A stretch of DNA of 64,000 nucleotides from positions 1-64,000 of the forward strand of contig JAHEJD010000154.1 in NCBI GenBank assembly GCA_024639005.1. The letters run 5' to 3'. The notes under the pieces were generated by a model. The model did no database searches. It was not told the DNA's origin and saw nothing but the letters and a program-made list of their open reading frames with translations. The stretch is from Chromatiaceae bacterium. Its GTDB lineage: Bacteria; Pseudomonadota; Gammaproteobacteria; Chromatiales; Chromatiaceae. This document shows, one piece after another, positions 45,922 to 55,196 of the stretch; position 1 is the first letter of the stretch; each line of letters opens with the position of its first letter. A program made the position numbers and the translations under genes.

Positions 45922-47138
45922 GCTTAATGACCTGGATCGATGACCGCTTCCCGGCCACCAAGGTCTGGAATGAGCACCTGGCGCAGTACTACGCGCCCAA
46001 AAACATGAACTTCTGGTACTTCTTCGGCTCGCTGGCCATGTTGGTGCTGGTCAACCAGATCGTGACCGGAGTGTGGCTGGCGATGATGTACAAACCGTCG
46101 GCAGCCGATGCCTTTGCGTCGGTCGAGTACATCATGCGCGATGTCGACTACGGCTGGCTAATCCGTTACATGCATTCGACCGGCGCCTCGGCATTCTTCC
46201 TAGTCGTCTACTTCCATATGTTCCGTGCCCTGATCTATGGTTCGTATCAGAAGCCGCGCGAGCTACTGTGGATCATCGGCGTGCTGATCTACCTGGCGAT
46301 GATGGCGACCGCGTTCATGGGCTACCTGCTCCCCTGGGGGCAGATGTCCTATTGGGGCGCCCAGGTCATCGTCAACCTGTTTGCCGCCTTCCCGTTCGGT
46401 ATCGGAGAGCCGTTGTCGATATGGATTCGCGGTGACTACGTGATATCGGACGCGACGCTGAACCGCTTCTTTGCACTACACTTCCTGCTGCCTTTCGTGC
46501 TCGCGGCGCTGGTGTTCCTTCACATAGTCGCGCTGCACAAGGTCGGTTCCAACAACCCGGACGGCGTCGATATCAAGAAAGTCAAAGACGAGAACGGCAT
46601 CCCGCGCGACGGCATCGCGTTCCATCCCTATTACACCGTCAAGGATTCGGTGGGCGTGGGCGTGTTTCTGATCTTCTTCACTGGCGTGATCTTCTTCTGG
46701 CCGGATTTCGGCGGCCTGTTCCTCGAGCCGCCGAATTTCGAGCCGGCAAACCCGCTCAAGACGCCCGAGCACATCGCGCCCGTTTGGTATTTCACGCCCT
46801 TCTACGCGATGCTGCGTGCCGTGCCGCCGATGTTCAGCTCCCAGTTTCCGGGCGTGATCGTGATGTTTGCGGCCATATTGATACTCTTCTTCGTGCCCTG
46901 GCTGGACCGCAGCCCGGTCAAGTCGATCCGTTACAAAGGCATGCTGTCCAAAATCGCCATCGCGATCTTTGTTGTCACCTTCGTCGTACTGGCGTGGTTG
47001 GGTATGCAGTCCTCCACGCCGGCCAAGACCCTGCTGGCGCAGATCTTCACGGCGATCTACTTCGCGTTCTTCCTGCTGATGCCCTTCTATACCAAGATGG
47101 AAAAGACCAAGCCGGTGCCTGAGCGGGTGACGTCATGA
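45918..47138 (+). CDS. petB: Cytochrome b subunit of the bc1 complex
   Basis: A 406-residue full-length cytochrome b with eight membrane helices predicted. The haem-binding His pairs are in the helix around residues 80-105 (HSTGASAFFLVVYFHMFRAL) and around 180-205 (RFFALHFLLPF and FLHIVALH). The quinol-site motif appears as PEHIAPVWYF, the bacterial form of PEWY. The ATG at 45918 overlaps the petA stop; the upstream in-frame extension is antisense-like and out of place. Confidence 0.97.
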   Translation: MSLMTWIDDRFPATKVWNEHLAQYYAPKNMNFWYFFGSLAMLVLVNQIVTGVWLAMMYKPSAADAFASVEYIMRDVDYGWLIRYMHSTGASAFFLVVYFHMFRALIYGSYQKPRELLWIIGVLIYLAMMATAFMGYLLPWGQMSYWGAQVIVNLFAAFPFGIGEPLSIWIRGDYVISDATLNRFFALHFLLPFVLAALVFLHIVALHKVGSNNPDGVDIKKVKDENGIPRDGIAFHPYYTVKDSVGVGVFLIFFTGVIFFWPDFGGLFLEPPNFEPANPLKTPEHIAPVWYFTPFYAMLRAVPPMFSSQFPGVIVMFAAILILFFVPWLDRSPVKSIRYKGMLSKIAIAIFVVTFVVLAWLGMQSSTPAKTLLAQIFTAIYFAFFLLMPFYTKMEKTKPVPERVTS

Positions 47139-47962
47139 ACAAGCTGTTCGGTGTCATGGCGCTGAGCCTGCTGTCGTTCGCCCTAATGCCGCTGACGGCG
47201 ACAGCCGCGGGTGGTGAGGTCAAGCTGCAGCAGGCCAACGTCGACCTCAGTAACAATGCGGCCATCCAGCGCGGCGCCAAGTACTTCGTTAACTACTGTA
47301 TGGGGTGCCACTCTGCCCAGTATGTCCGGTATAAACTGTTCACCGAGGTCGGCCTGACCGAAGATGACATCGAGGACAATCTGATATTCACCGACGGCAA
47401 GGTCGGTGGCCTGATGAAGATCGCCATGCCGGAAGACGATGCCGCAAGGTGGTTTGGTGCCGCAGCGCCGGACCTGACCCTGACCGCCCGCATCAAGCAT
47501 GGCGGCGCGGATTGGATCTACAGCTACCTAAAAGGCTTCTACACGGACCCATCGCGGCCCTTGGGCGTCAACAACACGGTATTCGCCAACGTGGGGATGC
47601 CGCATGTGCTTTGGCGACTGCAGGGTATCCAGGATCCGGTATACAAATACGAGGTGCATCATGAGGGGCATACGGTCGCCTCTTTCGACAACGAGGCCGA
47701 GGCGGAAGCCTATGCCAAGGAGCGCGGCGAGACCTACCGCCTGGAACGCGTTGTCGATCGACTCGAGTTGGTGCAGCCCGGGAGCATGACCCCGCTCGAG
47801 TACGATCAGGTGGCGCGCGATCTGGCTACCTTCCTTACCTTCATCGCGGAACCGATGAAGCTTGAACGCCAGCGCATCGGGGTGTGGGTGCTGCTGTTTT
47901 TGATCGTGTTTACTGTCCTGGCCTACTTCATGAAGAAGGAATGGTGGAAGGACGTCCACTGA
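47135..47962 (+). CDS. petC: Cytochrome c1
   Basis: A 275-residue cytochrome c1 with a cleavable signal (to about residue 25), the haem-binding CMGCH (Cys55, Cys58, His59) and a C-terminal membrane anchor (about residues 250-268) followed by KKEWWKDVH. The axial Met is expected in the GMPHVLWRLQ region. It overlaps petB by 4 bases. A strong terminator follows 28 bases after the stop, ending the petABC operon. Confidence 0.97.
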   Translation: MNKLFGVMALSLLSFALMPLTATAAGGEVKLQQANVDLSNNAAIQRGAKYFVNYCMGCHSAQYVRYKLFTEVGLTEDDIEDNLIFTDGKVGGLMKIAMPEDDAARWFGAAAPDLTLTARIKHGGADWIYSYLKGFYTDPSRPLGVNNTVFANVGMPHVLWRLQGIQDPVYKYEVHHEGHTVASFDNEAEAEAYAKERGETYRLERVVDRLELVQPGSMTPLEYDQVARDLATFLTFIAEPMKLERQRIGVWVLLFLIVFTVLAYFMKKEWWKDVH

Positions 47963-47989
47963 TTATTCCCACTTCCGGCGGGAAATGAA

Positions 47990-48022
47990 GGGCGCATAGT
48001 CTGGTATACTATGCGCCCTTTT
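47990..48022 (+). terminator. Strong rho-independent terminator after petABC
   Basis: Perfect 11-bp stem GGGCGCATAGT (47990-48000) / ACTATGCGCCC (48008-48018), a 7-base loop, then TTTTAT. The loop and 3' arm also contain TATACT (48005-48010), which could serve as the -10 box for sspA; no clear -35 was seen. Confidence 0.85.
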
Positions 48023-48074
48023 ATGTCCCGTACCCGCGCTGGCGCTGGACGGCAACAACCGGGAGTAAACATTG

Positions 48075-48701
48075 ATGACCGCCGTCGCCACCCGCCGCTC
48101 CGTGATGACTCTGTTCTCCGATCCACGAAGTCTACACAGTCATCGCGTGCGCATGGTGCTGGCCGAGAAGAACGTCACCTGCGATATCATTGATGTGGAT
48201 CCCATGAACACGCCCGATGACGTCATGGATCTGAATCCCTATGGTACTGTTCCGACGCTGGTGGATCGCGACCTTGCGCTCTACGACTCGCGCATCATCT
48301 GCGAGTACCTGGACGAACGTTTCCCACACCCGCCGCTGCTACCGGTAGACCCGGTTTCGCGCGCAAGCGCCCGCCTGTACATGTTTCGTGTGGAGAACGA
48401 CTGGTACGGTCTGGTTGACCAAATCCTGGCGGGCGGCAAGCCTGCGACCAAGGCGCGCAAAGAGCTGCGCGAGGGTCTGACCGCGGCAGCGCCCGTGCTG
48501 GCGCATCGTCCCTTTTTCATGAGTGACGAGTTCAGTCTGGTGGACGCGAGTATTGCACCGTTGCTATGGCGCCTCCCGATGCTTGGCGTCGAGATTGCTG
48601 GCCATGAGGCCAAGCAGGTCAACACTTACGCTGGCGGCCTGTTCACGCGCAACGGCTTTGTCGCCAGTCTCACCGAACAAGAGCGCGAGATGCGCCGCTA
48701 G
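48075..48701 (+). CDS. sspA: Stringent starvation protein A
   Basis: A 208-residue GST-fold protein with the SspA N-terminal domain (RSVMTLFSDP, SHRVRMVLAEKNV) and the conserved PYGTVPTLVDRDLALYDSRI. It binds RNA polymerase and supports stationary-phase and acid-stress gene expression. The ATG at 48075 has GGGAG upstream; a TTG directly before it and an internal ATG at 48105 are alternatives. It follows the petC terminator, so it has its own promoter. Confidence 0.95.
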   Translation: MTAVATRRSVMTLFSDPRSLHSHRVRMVLAEKNVTCDIIDVDPMNTPDDVMDLNPYGTVPTLVDRDLALYDSRIICEYLDERFPHPPLLPVDPVSRASARLYMFRVENDWYGLVDQILAGGKPATKARKELREGLTAAAPVLAHRPFFMSDEFSLVDASIAPLLWRLPMLGVEIAGHEAKQVNTYAGGLFTRNGFVASLTEQEREMRR

Positions 48702-48724
48702 CTGTCTATCCCCTAGCGCGCAGC

Positions 48725-49123
48725 ATGGGCTCTATGACATCGAATCGACCCTACCTTATTCGAGCGCTGTACGAATGGCTGGTCGATAACGATCTGACCC
48801 CCTATCTGCTGGTCGACGCCAATCGTGAGCCCGTGCATGTTCCAGAGCACTACGTCGAAGATGGTCGGATTGTACTTAATGTCAGCCCGAATGCGGTTCG
48901 TGATCTAACGCTCGGCAACGAGCTGATCGCGTTCGAGGCACGTTTTGGCGGAACGGCGTTTTCCATCTCACTGCCGCCGGATGCGGTACTCGGCGTCTAT
49001 GCGCGGGAGAACGGGAAGGGGATGCTGTTCCCCGAGGAAGGCCTGCAGGAACCGGAGCCGCCGCAACCCGACCCGCCGGCGCCGTCACCCAACGGCCGGC
49101 CATCGCTGAAGGTGGTGAAGTAG
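48725..49123 (+). CDS. sspB: ClpXP protease specificity-enhancing factor SspB
   Basis: A 132-residue adaptor that delivers ssrA-tagged proteins to ClpXP. The folded domain (SNRPYLIRALYEWLVDNDLT to ARENGKGMLF) is followed by a flexible Pro-rich linker and the terminal ClpX-binding tail RPSLKVVK. It is 23 bases after sspA. The first ATG at 48725 or a second at 48734 may start the protein. Confidence 0.96.
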   Translation: MGSMTSNRPYLIRALYEWLVDNDLTPYLLVDANREPVHVPEHYVEDGRIVLNVSPNAVRDLTLGNELIAFEARFGGTAFSISLPPDAVLGVYARENGKGMLFPEEGLQEPEPPQPDPPAPSPNGRPSLKVVK

Positions 49124-49128
49124 CGGCC

Positions 49129-49536
49129 TCAGCGGTCCTTGCGTCGGAACGGGATGACTTTGCGCTCCTTGTCGGCAACCGGGGCAGTCGTCTGCGTCTC
49201 CGCCCGAACGACCTCGATCGGCGGCTTGTCGCTCTCTTTCATCAGGCCGTCGTCGATCGCCTCGAGCCGCGTACCCAGCATCAGCACATAACCGATCCGA
49301 CGCCCGACGCCCTCGAGGCTGAACTCGAAGCGAAACATGCGGCGCAGGCGCAATCCCTCTGTGGTCCAGCGCATGCCGAATCGCACCGGTGCGACCGTAT
49401 CGTCCAGAAACTGCAGCCCGCGTTTTTCACAGTGACGGCGTGCGAGGATGGTCGCGAACTCGCGCGCACGAGCGGCGCTCAGCCAGACCAAGGCGAGCGC
49501 CAGGAGTACCAGAAACGGCAGCAGGGTAGTGATCAT
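49129..49536 (-). CDS. DUF3301 family membrane-anchored protein
   Basis: A 135-residue protein with an N-terminal membrane helix (MITTLLPFLVLLALALVWLS) and a soluble domain bearing the DUF3301 core ARRHCEKRGLQFLDDTVAPV, FRFEFSLEGVGRRIGYVLML and a basic tail. Function is unknown. The ATG at 49536 starts at the helix; an in-frame start at 49578 is possible. It ends 5 bases from the convergent sspB stop. Confidence 0.82.
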   Translation of the reverse strand: MITTLLPFLVLLALALVWLSAARAREFATILARRHCEKRGLQFLDDTVAPVRFGMRWTTEGLRLRRMFRFEFSLEGVGRRIGYVLMLGTRLEAIDDGLMKESDKPPIEVVRAETQTTAPVADKERKVIPFRRKDR

Positions 49537-49620
49537 GATGCGTGTCGTCTCGTCACCGGCCAGAAACAGAGCATACACGCTGGGCGCAGTTCGCGGATAT
49601 CTTGAGCCCTTGATGTGGCC

Positions 49621-50424
49621 TCATCCGCTAAGGCGATCACGGCGCAGGCGTGAGCGCACGTCGAACAGGCGTTTTGATCCCAGCAATACCGCGGCCATGC
49701 TGCCCAGGCCGGTGCCGGCCGCGATAAGAAACAGGATCAGCAGCTGATATTTCGCCGCATCCATGGGCGGGCTTCCGGCCAGGATCTGTCCTGTCATCAT
49801 GCCGGGAAGGCTGACGATACCCGCCGTCGTCATCGCATTCACGATCGGGATCAACCCAGAACGCAGCGCGTCACGTTGGATATCACCGATCGCCTGGCTG
49901 GCGTCCTGACCGAGCGCGAGACGGGCCTCGATCTGGCCCGCCTTGTCGAGCGTTTGGCGGGTCAGGTTATCGAGTGCGACCGCGATGCCGGTCATGGTAT
50001 TGCCGAGCAGCATGCCGAGCAGCGGGATCGAGTACTGCGGGGTGTACCAGGGCGCCGGCTGTAATAGCACCGTCAGGGCCAGTGTCGTGATCGAAAATGA
50101 GGATAGAAACATCGACAGCGTGCCGGTCCCATATCCCCAGAAGCCATGCAGACGGTGTCTCTGTCTGGCCATGATTTCATAGCCGGCTACGGCCAGCATC
50201 ACCGTGGCCAGTAGTCCGATCAGCCAGGGGTTGGCGGTATTGAACAGGGCCTTGAGGACCAGGCCGAGCAGCAGCAGTTGCACTGTGCTGCGCGCTGCGG
50301 CGATCAGCATGCCTCGGGCGATGCCCAGATGCAGCTGCCAGGAGAGCGCGGCCAGGAGCAGGACCAGGCCGGCTGCGACCGCGAGGTCGAATGCGCTCAG
50401 TGCGATCAGGGTGTCAGAGGCCAT
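49621..50424 (-). CDS. fetB: ABC transporter permease, FetB (UPF0014) family
   Basis: A 267-residue permease with about seven membrane helices. RSTVQLLLLGLVL, IMARQRHRLHG and the NTMTGIAVALDNL and LSLPGMMTGQILAGSPP-type motifs mark the FetB/YbbM family. With FetA it is proposed in E. coli to export iron under oxidative stress. The ATG at 50424 overlaps the fetA end by 11 bases. The C-terminal Arg-rich tail is unremarkable. Confidence 0.9.
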   Translation of the reverse strand: MASDTLIALSAFDLAVAAGLVLLLAALSWQLHLGIARGMLIAAARSTVQLLLLGLVLKALFNTANPWLIGLLATVMLAVAGYEIMARQRHRLHGFWGYGTGTLSMFLSSFSITTLALTVLLQPAPWYTPQYSIPLLGMLLGNTMTGIAVALDNLTRQTLDKAGQIEARLALGQDASQAIGDIQRDALRSGLIPIVNAMTTAGIVSLPGMMTGQILAGSPPMDAAKYQLLILFLIAAGTGLGSMAAVLLGSKRLFDVRSRLRRDRLSG

Positions 50425-51016
50425 CTGTGCGCCGCAGCTCGCCCGCCTCAATGCGGTATTGGGTCGTCGCCACGCGTGACCGCTGGGCCGGTTCATGGCT
50501 GACCCAGAGGGCACTGCCCGCCGTGCGCTTGCGCCAGGCCTCGATCAGCGCCTCAACACAGAGGGTGTTGGTCTGATCGAGATTGGCCGTCGGTTCGTCG
50601 AGCAGCAGCGCCGACGGCGCATGGGCGAGGGCGCGCGCGAGCGCCAGACGCTGCCGCTCGCCGCTCGAGAGCCGTTGCACCTGCCACTGCAGCACATGCT
50701 CGTCGAAGCCCAGCGCCTCGAGGTCGGCCTGCGGCCAGTGCGGCGCGTGCGGCCCCACCTGCGGCGCCCACCAATGGCTTTCGGCGGCGACATAGATCAC
50801 CTGTCGGCGCCATGCGGGTCCGCTCAGGCTGCTGCGCGCCCGTTCGTCCAGCCACACCTCGCCGTCGGCCTCGTCGAGGTCGGCGATGGCACGCAACAGC
50901 AGGGTCTTGCCACTGCCCGAGGGGCCGAATACTGCAGTGCAGCTGCCGGCCGCGATGGTCAGTCCGGCGGCATTCACGCCGGGGCGGGCAAGGCGCTCTA
51001 TGCGCAAGCTGCTCAC
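50414..51016 (-). CDS. fetA: ABC transporter ATP-binding protein, FetA type
   Basis: A 200-residue ATPase with Walker A FGPSGSGKTLLLRA, signature LSSGERQRLALARAL and Walker B LLLDEPTANLD. Its small size fits FetA/YbbL. The start is a GTG at 51016 that overlaps the trmB stop (GTGA); no ATG gives a complete N-terminal strand. It pairs with the downstream fetB permease. Confidence 0.9.
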   Translation of the reverse strand: MSSLRIERLARPGVNAAGLTIAAGSCTAVFGPSGSGKTLLLRAIADLDEADGEVWLDERARSSLSGPAWRRQVIYVAAESHWWAPQVGPHAPHWPQADLEALGFDEHVLQWQVQRLSSGERQRLALARALAHAPSALLLDEPTANLDQTNTLCVEALIEAWRKRTAGSALWVSHEPAQRSRVATTQYRIEAGELRRTDGL

Positions 51017-51717
51017 GTGTGCCGGTGGAAGATCAGATCCCAGACGCCGTGGCCGAGGCGCTGGCCACGCCGCTCGAATTTGGTCAGCGGGCGCGAGTCC
51101 GGGCGCGGGGCGAAATTGCCCGGGCCCGCCGGGTTCCGAAAGCGCTCGGAGTCGGCGCTGAGCACGTCGAGCATATGCTTGGCATAGTCCTGCCAGTCGG
51201 TCGCGGCATGCAGATGGCCTCCGGGGCGAATTACCCGCGCCAGCTCCTCGACGAGCGATGCCTGCAGGATGCGGCGTTTGTGATGCCGTTTTTTCTGCCA
51301 CGGGTCGGGGAAGAACAGGTATACCGCCTCGAGGCTGGCGGCGGGGAGCATGTGCCTCAGAACCTCGACGGCATCATGGCGAATGACCCGTACGTTGGTG
51401 CAGCCAAACTCTTCCAGTTTGAGCAACAGATGACCCAGCCCCGGCGTATGTACCTCCACGCCGAGATAATTGCGCTCCGGGTGACGGCGCGCCATCTCTG
51501 CGAGGCTCTCTCCATTGCCGAAGCCGATCTCCAGATACACAGGGTGGGCATTGCCGAAGATCGCGGCAAGCGCGAGGGGCTCCGTCTGGAAATCCAGTCC
51601 CCAGCGCGGCCACAGCGACTCGAAGGCGCGCTTTTGGCCCGGCGTGAGGCGGCCCTCGCGACGCACGAAGCTGCGGATGGGGCGGCGGGCGGCGCTGTTG
51701 TTCTCTGTCTCGGCCAT
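51013..51717 (-). CDS. trmB: tRNA (guanine-N7-)-methyltransferase
   Basis: A 234-residue enzyme making m7G46 in tRNA. SAM motif I is VYLEIGFGNGESLAEMA and the family signature FPDPWQKKRHHKRR is intact. The ATG at 51717 gives the normal length; the frame is open upstream to a TTG overlapping the thiG stop. It is followed by fetA with a 4-base overlap. Confidence 0.95.
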   Translation of the reverse strand: MAETENNSAARRPIRSFVRREGRLTPGQKRAFESLWPRWGLDFQTEPLALAAIFGNAHPVYLEIGFGNGESLAEMARRHPERNYLGVEVHTPGLGHLLLKLEEFGCTNVRVIRHDAVEVLRHMLPAASLEAVYLFFPDPWQKKRHHKRRILQASLVEELARVIRPGGHLHAATDWQDYAKHMLDVLSADSERFRNPAGPGNFAPRPDSRPLTKFERRGQRLGHGVWDLIFHRHT

Positions 51718-51788
51718 TCGGAGGTGCGGTCCGGGGGTCTCTTTGTGTCGAACGCCGGGCCAGCCGGTACTTACTTGTCGGGTTTGGG

Positions 51789-52583
51789 TCAATCGAAAAA
51801 CAGGCCCTCGAGCGGTGACGAGGCGGAGGCAAAGCGTTTGGCCGGCATCCGACCAGCCAGATAGGCCTCGCGTCCGGCCTCGATCCCCTTGCGCATCGCG
51901 CTGGCCATCAGCACCGGCTTCTGCGCCGCGGCGATGGCGGTGTTCATCAACACGCCGTCACAACCGAGTTCCATGGCCACCGCGGCGTCCGAGGCGGTGC
52001 CGACGCCGGCATCGACCAGGACCGGGACCGAAGCGTTCTCGACGATAGTGCGGATGTTGAGTTTATTCCGGATCCCGAGGCCGGAACCGATCGGTGCAGC
52101 CAGCGGCATCACCGCGACACAGCCCATGGCCTCGAGTTCGCGCGCCATAATGGGGTCATCGTTGGTGTAGACCATGATCTTGAAGCCGTCGCGGACCAGC
52201 TCCTCGGCGGCCTTCAGCGTTGCGATCACGTCCGGAAACAGCGTCTTTTCGTCACCCAGCACCTCGAGCTTCATCAGGTCGTGGCCGTCCAGCAGCTCGC
52301 GCGCCAGCCTGCAGGTCCGCACTGCCGTCTCGGCGTCGTAACAGCCTGCGGTGTTGGGCAGCAGCGTAAATCGGTTGGGCGGCAGCACCTCGAGGATGTT
52401 GGGCTCATCGGTGTTTTGACCGATATTGGATCGACGTACCGCGATGGTGACGATCTCGGCGCCGCTGGCGTCAACCGCCGCGCGCGTCTCGTCCATGTCC
52501 CTGTACTTGCCGGTCCCGACCAACAGGCGCGATGAGAAGGTGCGGTCAGCAATAATCAGCGGGTCAGTGAGATTCTGAGGCAT
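51789..52583 (-). CDS. thiG: Thiazole synthase
   Basis: A 264-residue TIM-barrel enzyme that forms the thiazole phosphate of thiamine from deoxyxylulose phosphate, dehydroglycine or glycine imine, and ThiS thiocarboxylate. The catalytic Lys is in [15 protein letters not shown], and [20 protein letters not shown] is the phosphate-binding region. It lies 54 bases after thiS. No TPP riboswitch was recognised upstream of the pair. Confidence 0.96.
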   Translation of the reverse strand: MPQNLTDPLIIADRTFSSRLLVGTGKYRDMDETRAAVDASGAEIVTIAVRRSNIGQNTDEPNILEVLPPNRFTLLPNTAGCYDAETAVRTCRLARELLDGHDLMKLEVLGDEKTLFPDVIATLKAAEELVRDGFKIMVYTNDDPIMARELEAMGCVAVMPLAAPIGSGLGIRNKLNIRTIVENASVPVLVDAGVGTASDAAVAMELGCDGVLMNTAIAAAQKPVLMASAMRKGIEAGREAYLAGRMPAKRFASASSPLEGLFFD

Positions 52584-52637
52584 CGTGGATGGTTTCCCGG
52601 GTTTGCATTGGATGAAGACGACGCGACTGGCTGGTAT

Positions 52638-52838
52638 TCAGCCGCCACCGATCGCCTGCACCACCTCCACGCGGTCACCCGCGCACAGGGTGCGGCCGGC
52701 GTGCTCGCTGCGCGGAATGAGCGCTTCATTGATCTCGACCGCGAACCGTCTGTTTTGCAGCTCGAGGGTGGCCAGGAGGTCGGTCAGCGTGCTGTCTTCC
52801 GCCACTTCACGTGGCTCGCCGTTAAGCAAGATGTGCAT
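52638..52838 (-). CDS. thiS: Sulfur carrier protein ThiS
   Basis: A 66-residue ubiquitin-fold protein ending in the required Gly-Gly (VVQAIGGG), which is adenylated and thiocarboxylated to donate sulfur for thiazole. It starts MHILLNGEPREV, the usual form. It is first of thiS-thiG and lies divergent from the acyl-CoA synthetase gene. Confidence 0.95.
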   Translation of the reverse strand: MHILLNGEPREVAEDSTLTDLLATLELQNRRFAVEINEALIPRSEHAGRTLCAGDRVEVVQAIGGG

Positions 52839-52958
52839 GGCAAGATCGGGCCAGATATATGAAACTGCGACGAATACTACACCATAAGTCAGCGCGCCAT
52901 TTCACCCACGGGGGAGATGTCTTCGGCGCAGCCCGCGACGCGAAACGGAGGAGCCCCG

Positions 52959-54791
52959 GTGGCAGATTTCCACGAAGACCTGATCTCGCCCGACGAGGCA
53001 GTGACGCTGGACGGCCTGTTCGCCAGTCGCGTCAGGCGAACGCCCGAGCTTGCCGCGTACCGGTATTTCGACAAAGCGAACAAGGCGTGGGCGAGCCATA
53101 CCTGGGCGGCGATGGCGGTTGCGGTGGCTCGCTGGCAGGCGGGGCTGGGCGCCGAGCGTCCGCCCGGCGGTGCGCGAGTCGCCATTCAGCTGCGCAACTG
53201 TCCCGAATGGGTGATGTTTGATCAGGCCGCCCTGAGCCTGGGTCTCGTCACCGTTCCGCTCTACACCGACGACCGACCCGACAATGTCGCGTACATCTTG
53301 AAGGACGCGGATGTGCAAATCCTGCTGCTACAGGATGCCGGGCGCTGGCGCCGCCTGGCGCCGGCGCTCACCGATGACGTGCCGCTGCAGCGCGTGCTGC
53401 TGCTCGACGACAGCGGGGCGGCGCGCGAGCTCGCGGCGGAAGACGGCCGCGTGCGCCTGGTCGACGACTGGCTGCCGACGCACCCCGCTGAACTCGGCCG
53501 GCGCAGCGATGGCGACGGCAACGCATTGGCCTCGATCGTCTACACCTCGGGTACCACGGGTCGCCCCAAGGGCGTGATGCTCAGTCATCGCAATATGATG
53601 TCCGTCGCCCATGGCAGCCTGACGCTGCTGGACTGCTATCGCGAGGACGTGTTCCTGTCTTTCCTGCCGCTGTCCCATACGCTGGAGCGAACCTGCGGCT
53701 ATTACCTGTGTGTGATGACCGGTTCCTGTGTGGCCTACGCGCGATCCGTCGCGCAGCTGGGCGACGACCTGCTGACTATCAGGCCCAGTGTGCTGATTGC
53801 GGTACCACGCATATTTGAAAAGATTCACTCGCGAATTGCCGACCAGATGCACAAGCGGGGCGCCCTGGCGAAGCGGTTGTTCGATCTGGCGGTCGCCGTC
53901 GGTTGGCGGCGCTTTGTCTACCAGCAACATCGTGGTGGCTGGTCGATCGGCAACCTGCTGTGGCCGCTGCTGGACCGCCTGGTGGCAAGCAGAGTTTCCG
54001 CCAGGCTCGGGGGGAATCTGCGTCTCGCCGTCAGCGGCGGTGCGCCGCTCAACGAAGAGATCGCCCGGGTTTTTATCGGCCTCGGCGTGCCCATCGTGCA
54101 GGGCTATGGCTTAACCGAGACGTCCCCGGTCGTCGCCGCCAATCCACTCAACGACAATATCCCGAGCAGCGTGGGTGTGCCCATCCCCGGGGTGCAGGTC
54201 CGGGTCGGAGACAATAATGAACTCCTGGTGAAGGGGCCGGGGGTGATGCTGGGTTACTGGAATAATGATGCCGCCACCGCCCAGGTCATCGATCACGAGG
54301 GTTGGTTGCACACCGGTGATCAGGCACGCATCGACGCGTCCAATCACGTCTATATCACCGGGCGCCTCAAGGATATTCTGGTGCTGTCGAATGGCGAAAA
54401 GGTACCGCCGGCCGATATGGAGATGGCGATTGCGCTCGATCCGATGGTCGAACAGGTCATGGTGGTGGGCGAGGGACGACCGTACCTCACGGCGCTGCTG
54501 GTACTGGATGGGGAACACTGGGCGGCCCTTGCGCAGGCACAGGGGGTCGATCCGCTGGATCCAGCCAGTCTTAACAATGCTGGGGTGTTGGCCGCGGTTG
54601 GCCGACGGGTCAGGGCGGCGCTCAAGGACTTCCCCGGCTACGCCAAGATTCGGCAGCTGCATCTGTTGCTCGAGCCCTGGGGCATCGAGGAGGGGCTGAT
54701 CACGCCGACGCTGAAGGTCAAGCGTGCCAAGGTGCTCGCGCACTATGCGGCCGCAGTGGAGGCGATGTATCGTGGCGGACCGGCCACCTGA
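52959..54791 (+). CDS. Long-chain fatty acid-CoA ligase family protein
   Basis: A 610-residue AMP-forming synthetase of the COG1022 long-chain acyl-CoA ligase group. The P-loop is IVYTSGTTGRPKGVML, later motifs are VQGYGLTETSP and the TGDQARID/GRLKDILVLSNGEKV hinge region, with the catalytic Lys near the C-terminus (LTPTLKVKRAKV-type ITPTLKVKR). It activates fatty acids by acyl-AMP. The GTG at 52959 has a perfect GGAGGAG five bases upstream; an in-frame ATG at 52917 without proper spacing would add 14 residues. Confidence 0.9.
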   Translation: MADFHEDLISPDEAVTLDGLFASRVRRTPELAAYRYFDKANKAWASHTWAAMAVAVARWQAGLGAERPPGGARVAIQLRNCPEWVMFDQAALSLGLVTVPLYTDDRPDNVAYILKDADVQILLLQDAGRWRRLAPALTDDVPLQRVLLLDDSGAARELAAEDGRVRLVDDWLPTHPAELGRRSDGDGNALASIVYTSGTTGRPKGVMLSHRNMMSVAHGSLTLLDCYREDVFLSFLPLSHTLERTCGYYLCVMTGSCVAYARSVAQLGDDLLTIRPSVLIAVPRIFEKIHSRIADQMHKRGALAKRLFDLAVAVGWRRFVYQQHRGGWSIGNLLWPLLDRLVASRVSARLGGNLRLAVSGGAPLNEEIARVFIGLGVPIVQGYGLTETSPVVAANPLNDNIPSSVGVPIPGVQVRVGDNNELLVKGPGVMLGYWNNDAATAQVIDHEGWLHTGDQARIDASNHVYITGRLKDILVLSNGEKVPPADMEMAIALDPMVEQVMVVGEGRPYLTALLVLDGEHWAALAQAQGVDPLDPASLNNAGVLAAVGRRVRAALKDFPGYAKIRQLHLLLEPWGIEEGLITPTLKVKRAKVLAHYAAAVEAMYRGGPAT

Positions 54792-54839
54792 AGGCACTGT
54801 ACCGCCGGCCCGGCGTTACATAGAATGGCACCTGAGTTA

Positions 54840-54913
54840 GCGGCCATCGTATATCGGTATTACCCTAGCTTCCCAAGCTAGAGAGGCGGGTTCGACTCCC
54901 GCTGGCCGCTCCA
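54840..54913 (+). tRNA. tRNA-Gly (anticodon CCC)
   Basis: A 74-base cloverleaf with acceptor pairs GCGGCCA / TGGCCGC, discriminator T and encoded CCA. The anticodon arm CTAGC-TTCCCAA-GCTAG gives anticodon CCC, and the T arm GCGGG-TTCGACT-CCCGC is perfect. A TAGAAT -10-like box lies at 54821-54826. It stands alone, not in a tRNA cluster. Confidence 0.93.
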
Positions 54914-54945
54914 TATCTCCGAGCGATATCGGCGCCTGCTAGTAG

Positions 54946-55092
54946 CGACCGGCGCCGTGGGAGCAGGAGTTTCTCGAGGAGACCGACCTTGAAGAGGAAA
55001 CAGACCTCGAAGCGGCTCCCGAAGAACAGACGTCCGAGGCACCTCGGGAAGCCAACGCGGAGTTAGCGGTGGCACCAACGGCGCAGCTGTAA
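54946..55092 (+). other. Coding-like acidic frame without a start, possible gene relic
   Basis: After a TAG, this frame runs 48 sense codons to a TAA: RPAPWEQEFLEETDLEEETD and on to ELAVAPTAQL. It is Glu/Ala/Pro-rich with a small internal duplication (EETDL, EETDL), and it has no ATG, GTG or TTG that would make sense as a start. It may be the C-terminal remnant of an acidic protein broken by rearrangement near the tRNA-Gly. The rest of the 283-base gap up to sco (54914-55196) shows nothing else. Confidence 0.3.
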
Positions 55093-55196
55093 TCGAGCGA
55101 CTGCGGCCTCAGCGACCGCAGCACTACCACGTAACTCAGTCATCCGATAGGCCGTGGTCGTCCGTCCTCTCGTCGAGCGGAGGCGGCATCTTACTG

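Noticed and set aside
52839-52958. TPP riboswitch upstream of thiS
   Set aside because: No THI-box core (CTGAGA or ACCTGATCTGG-like elements) was seen in the 120-base divergent gap.
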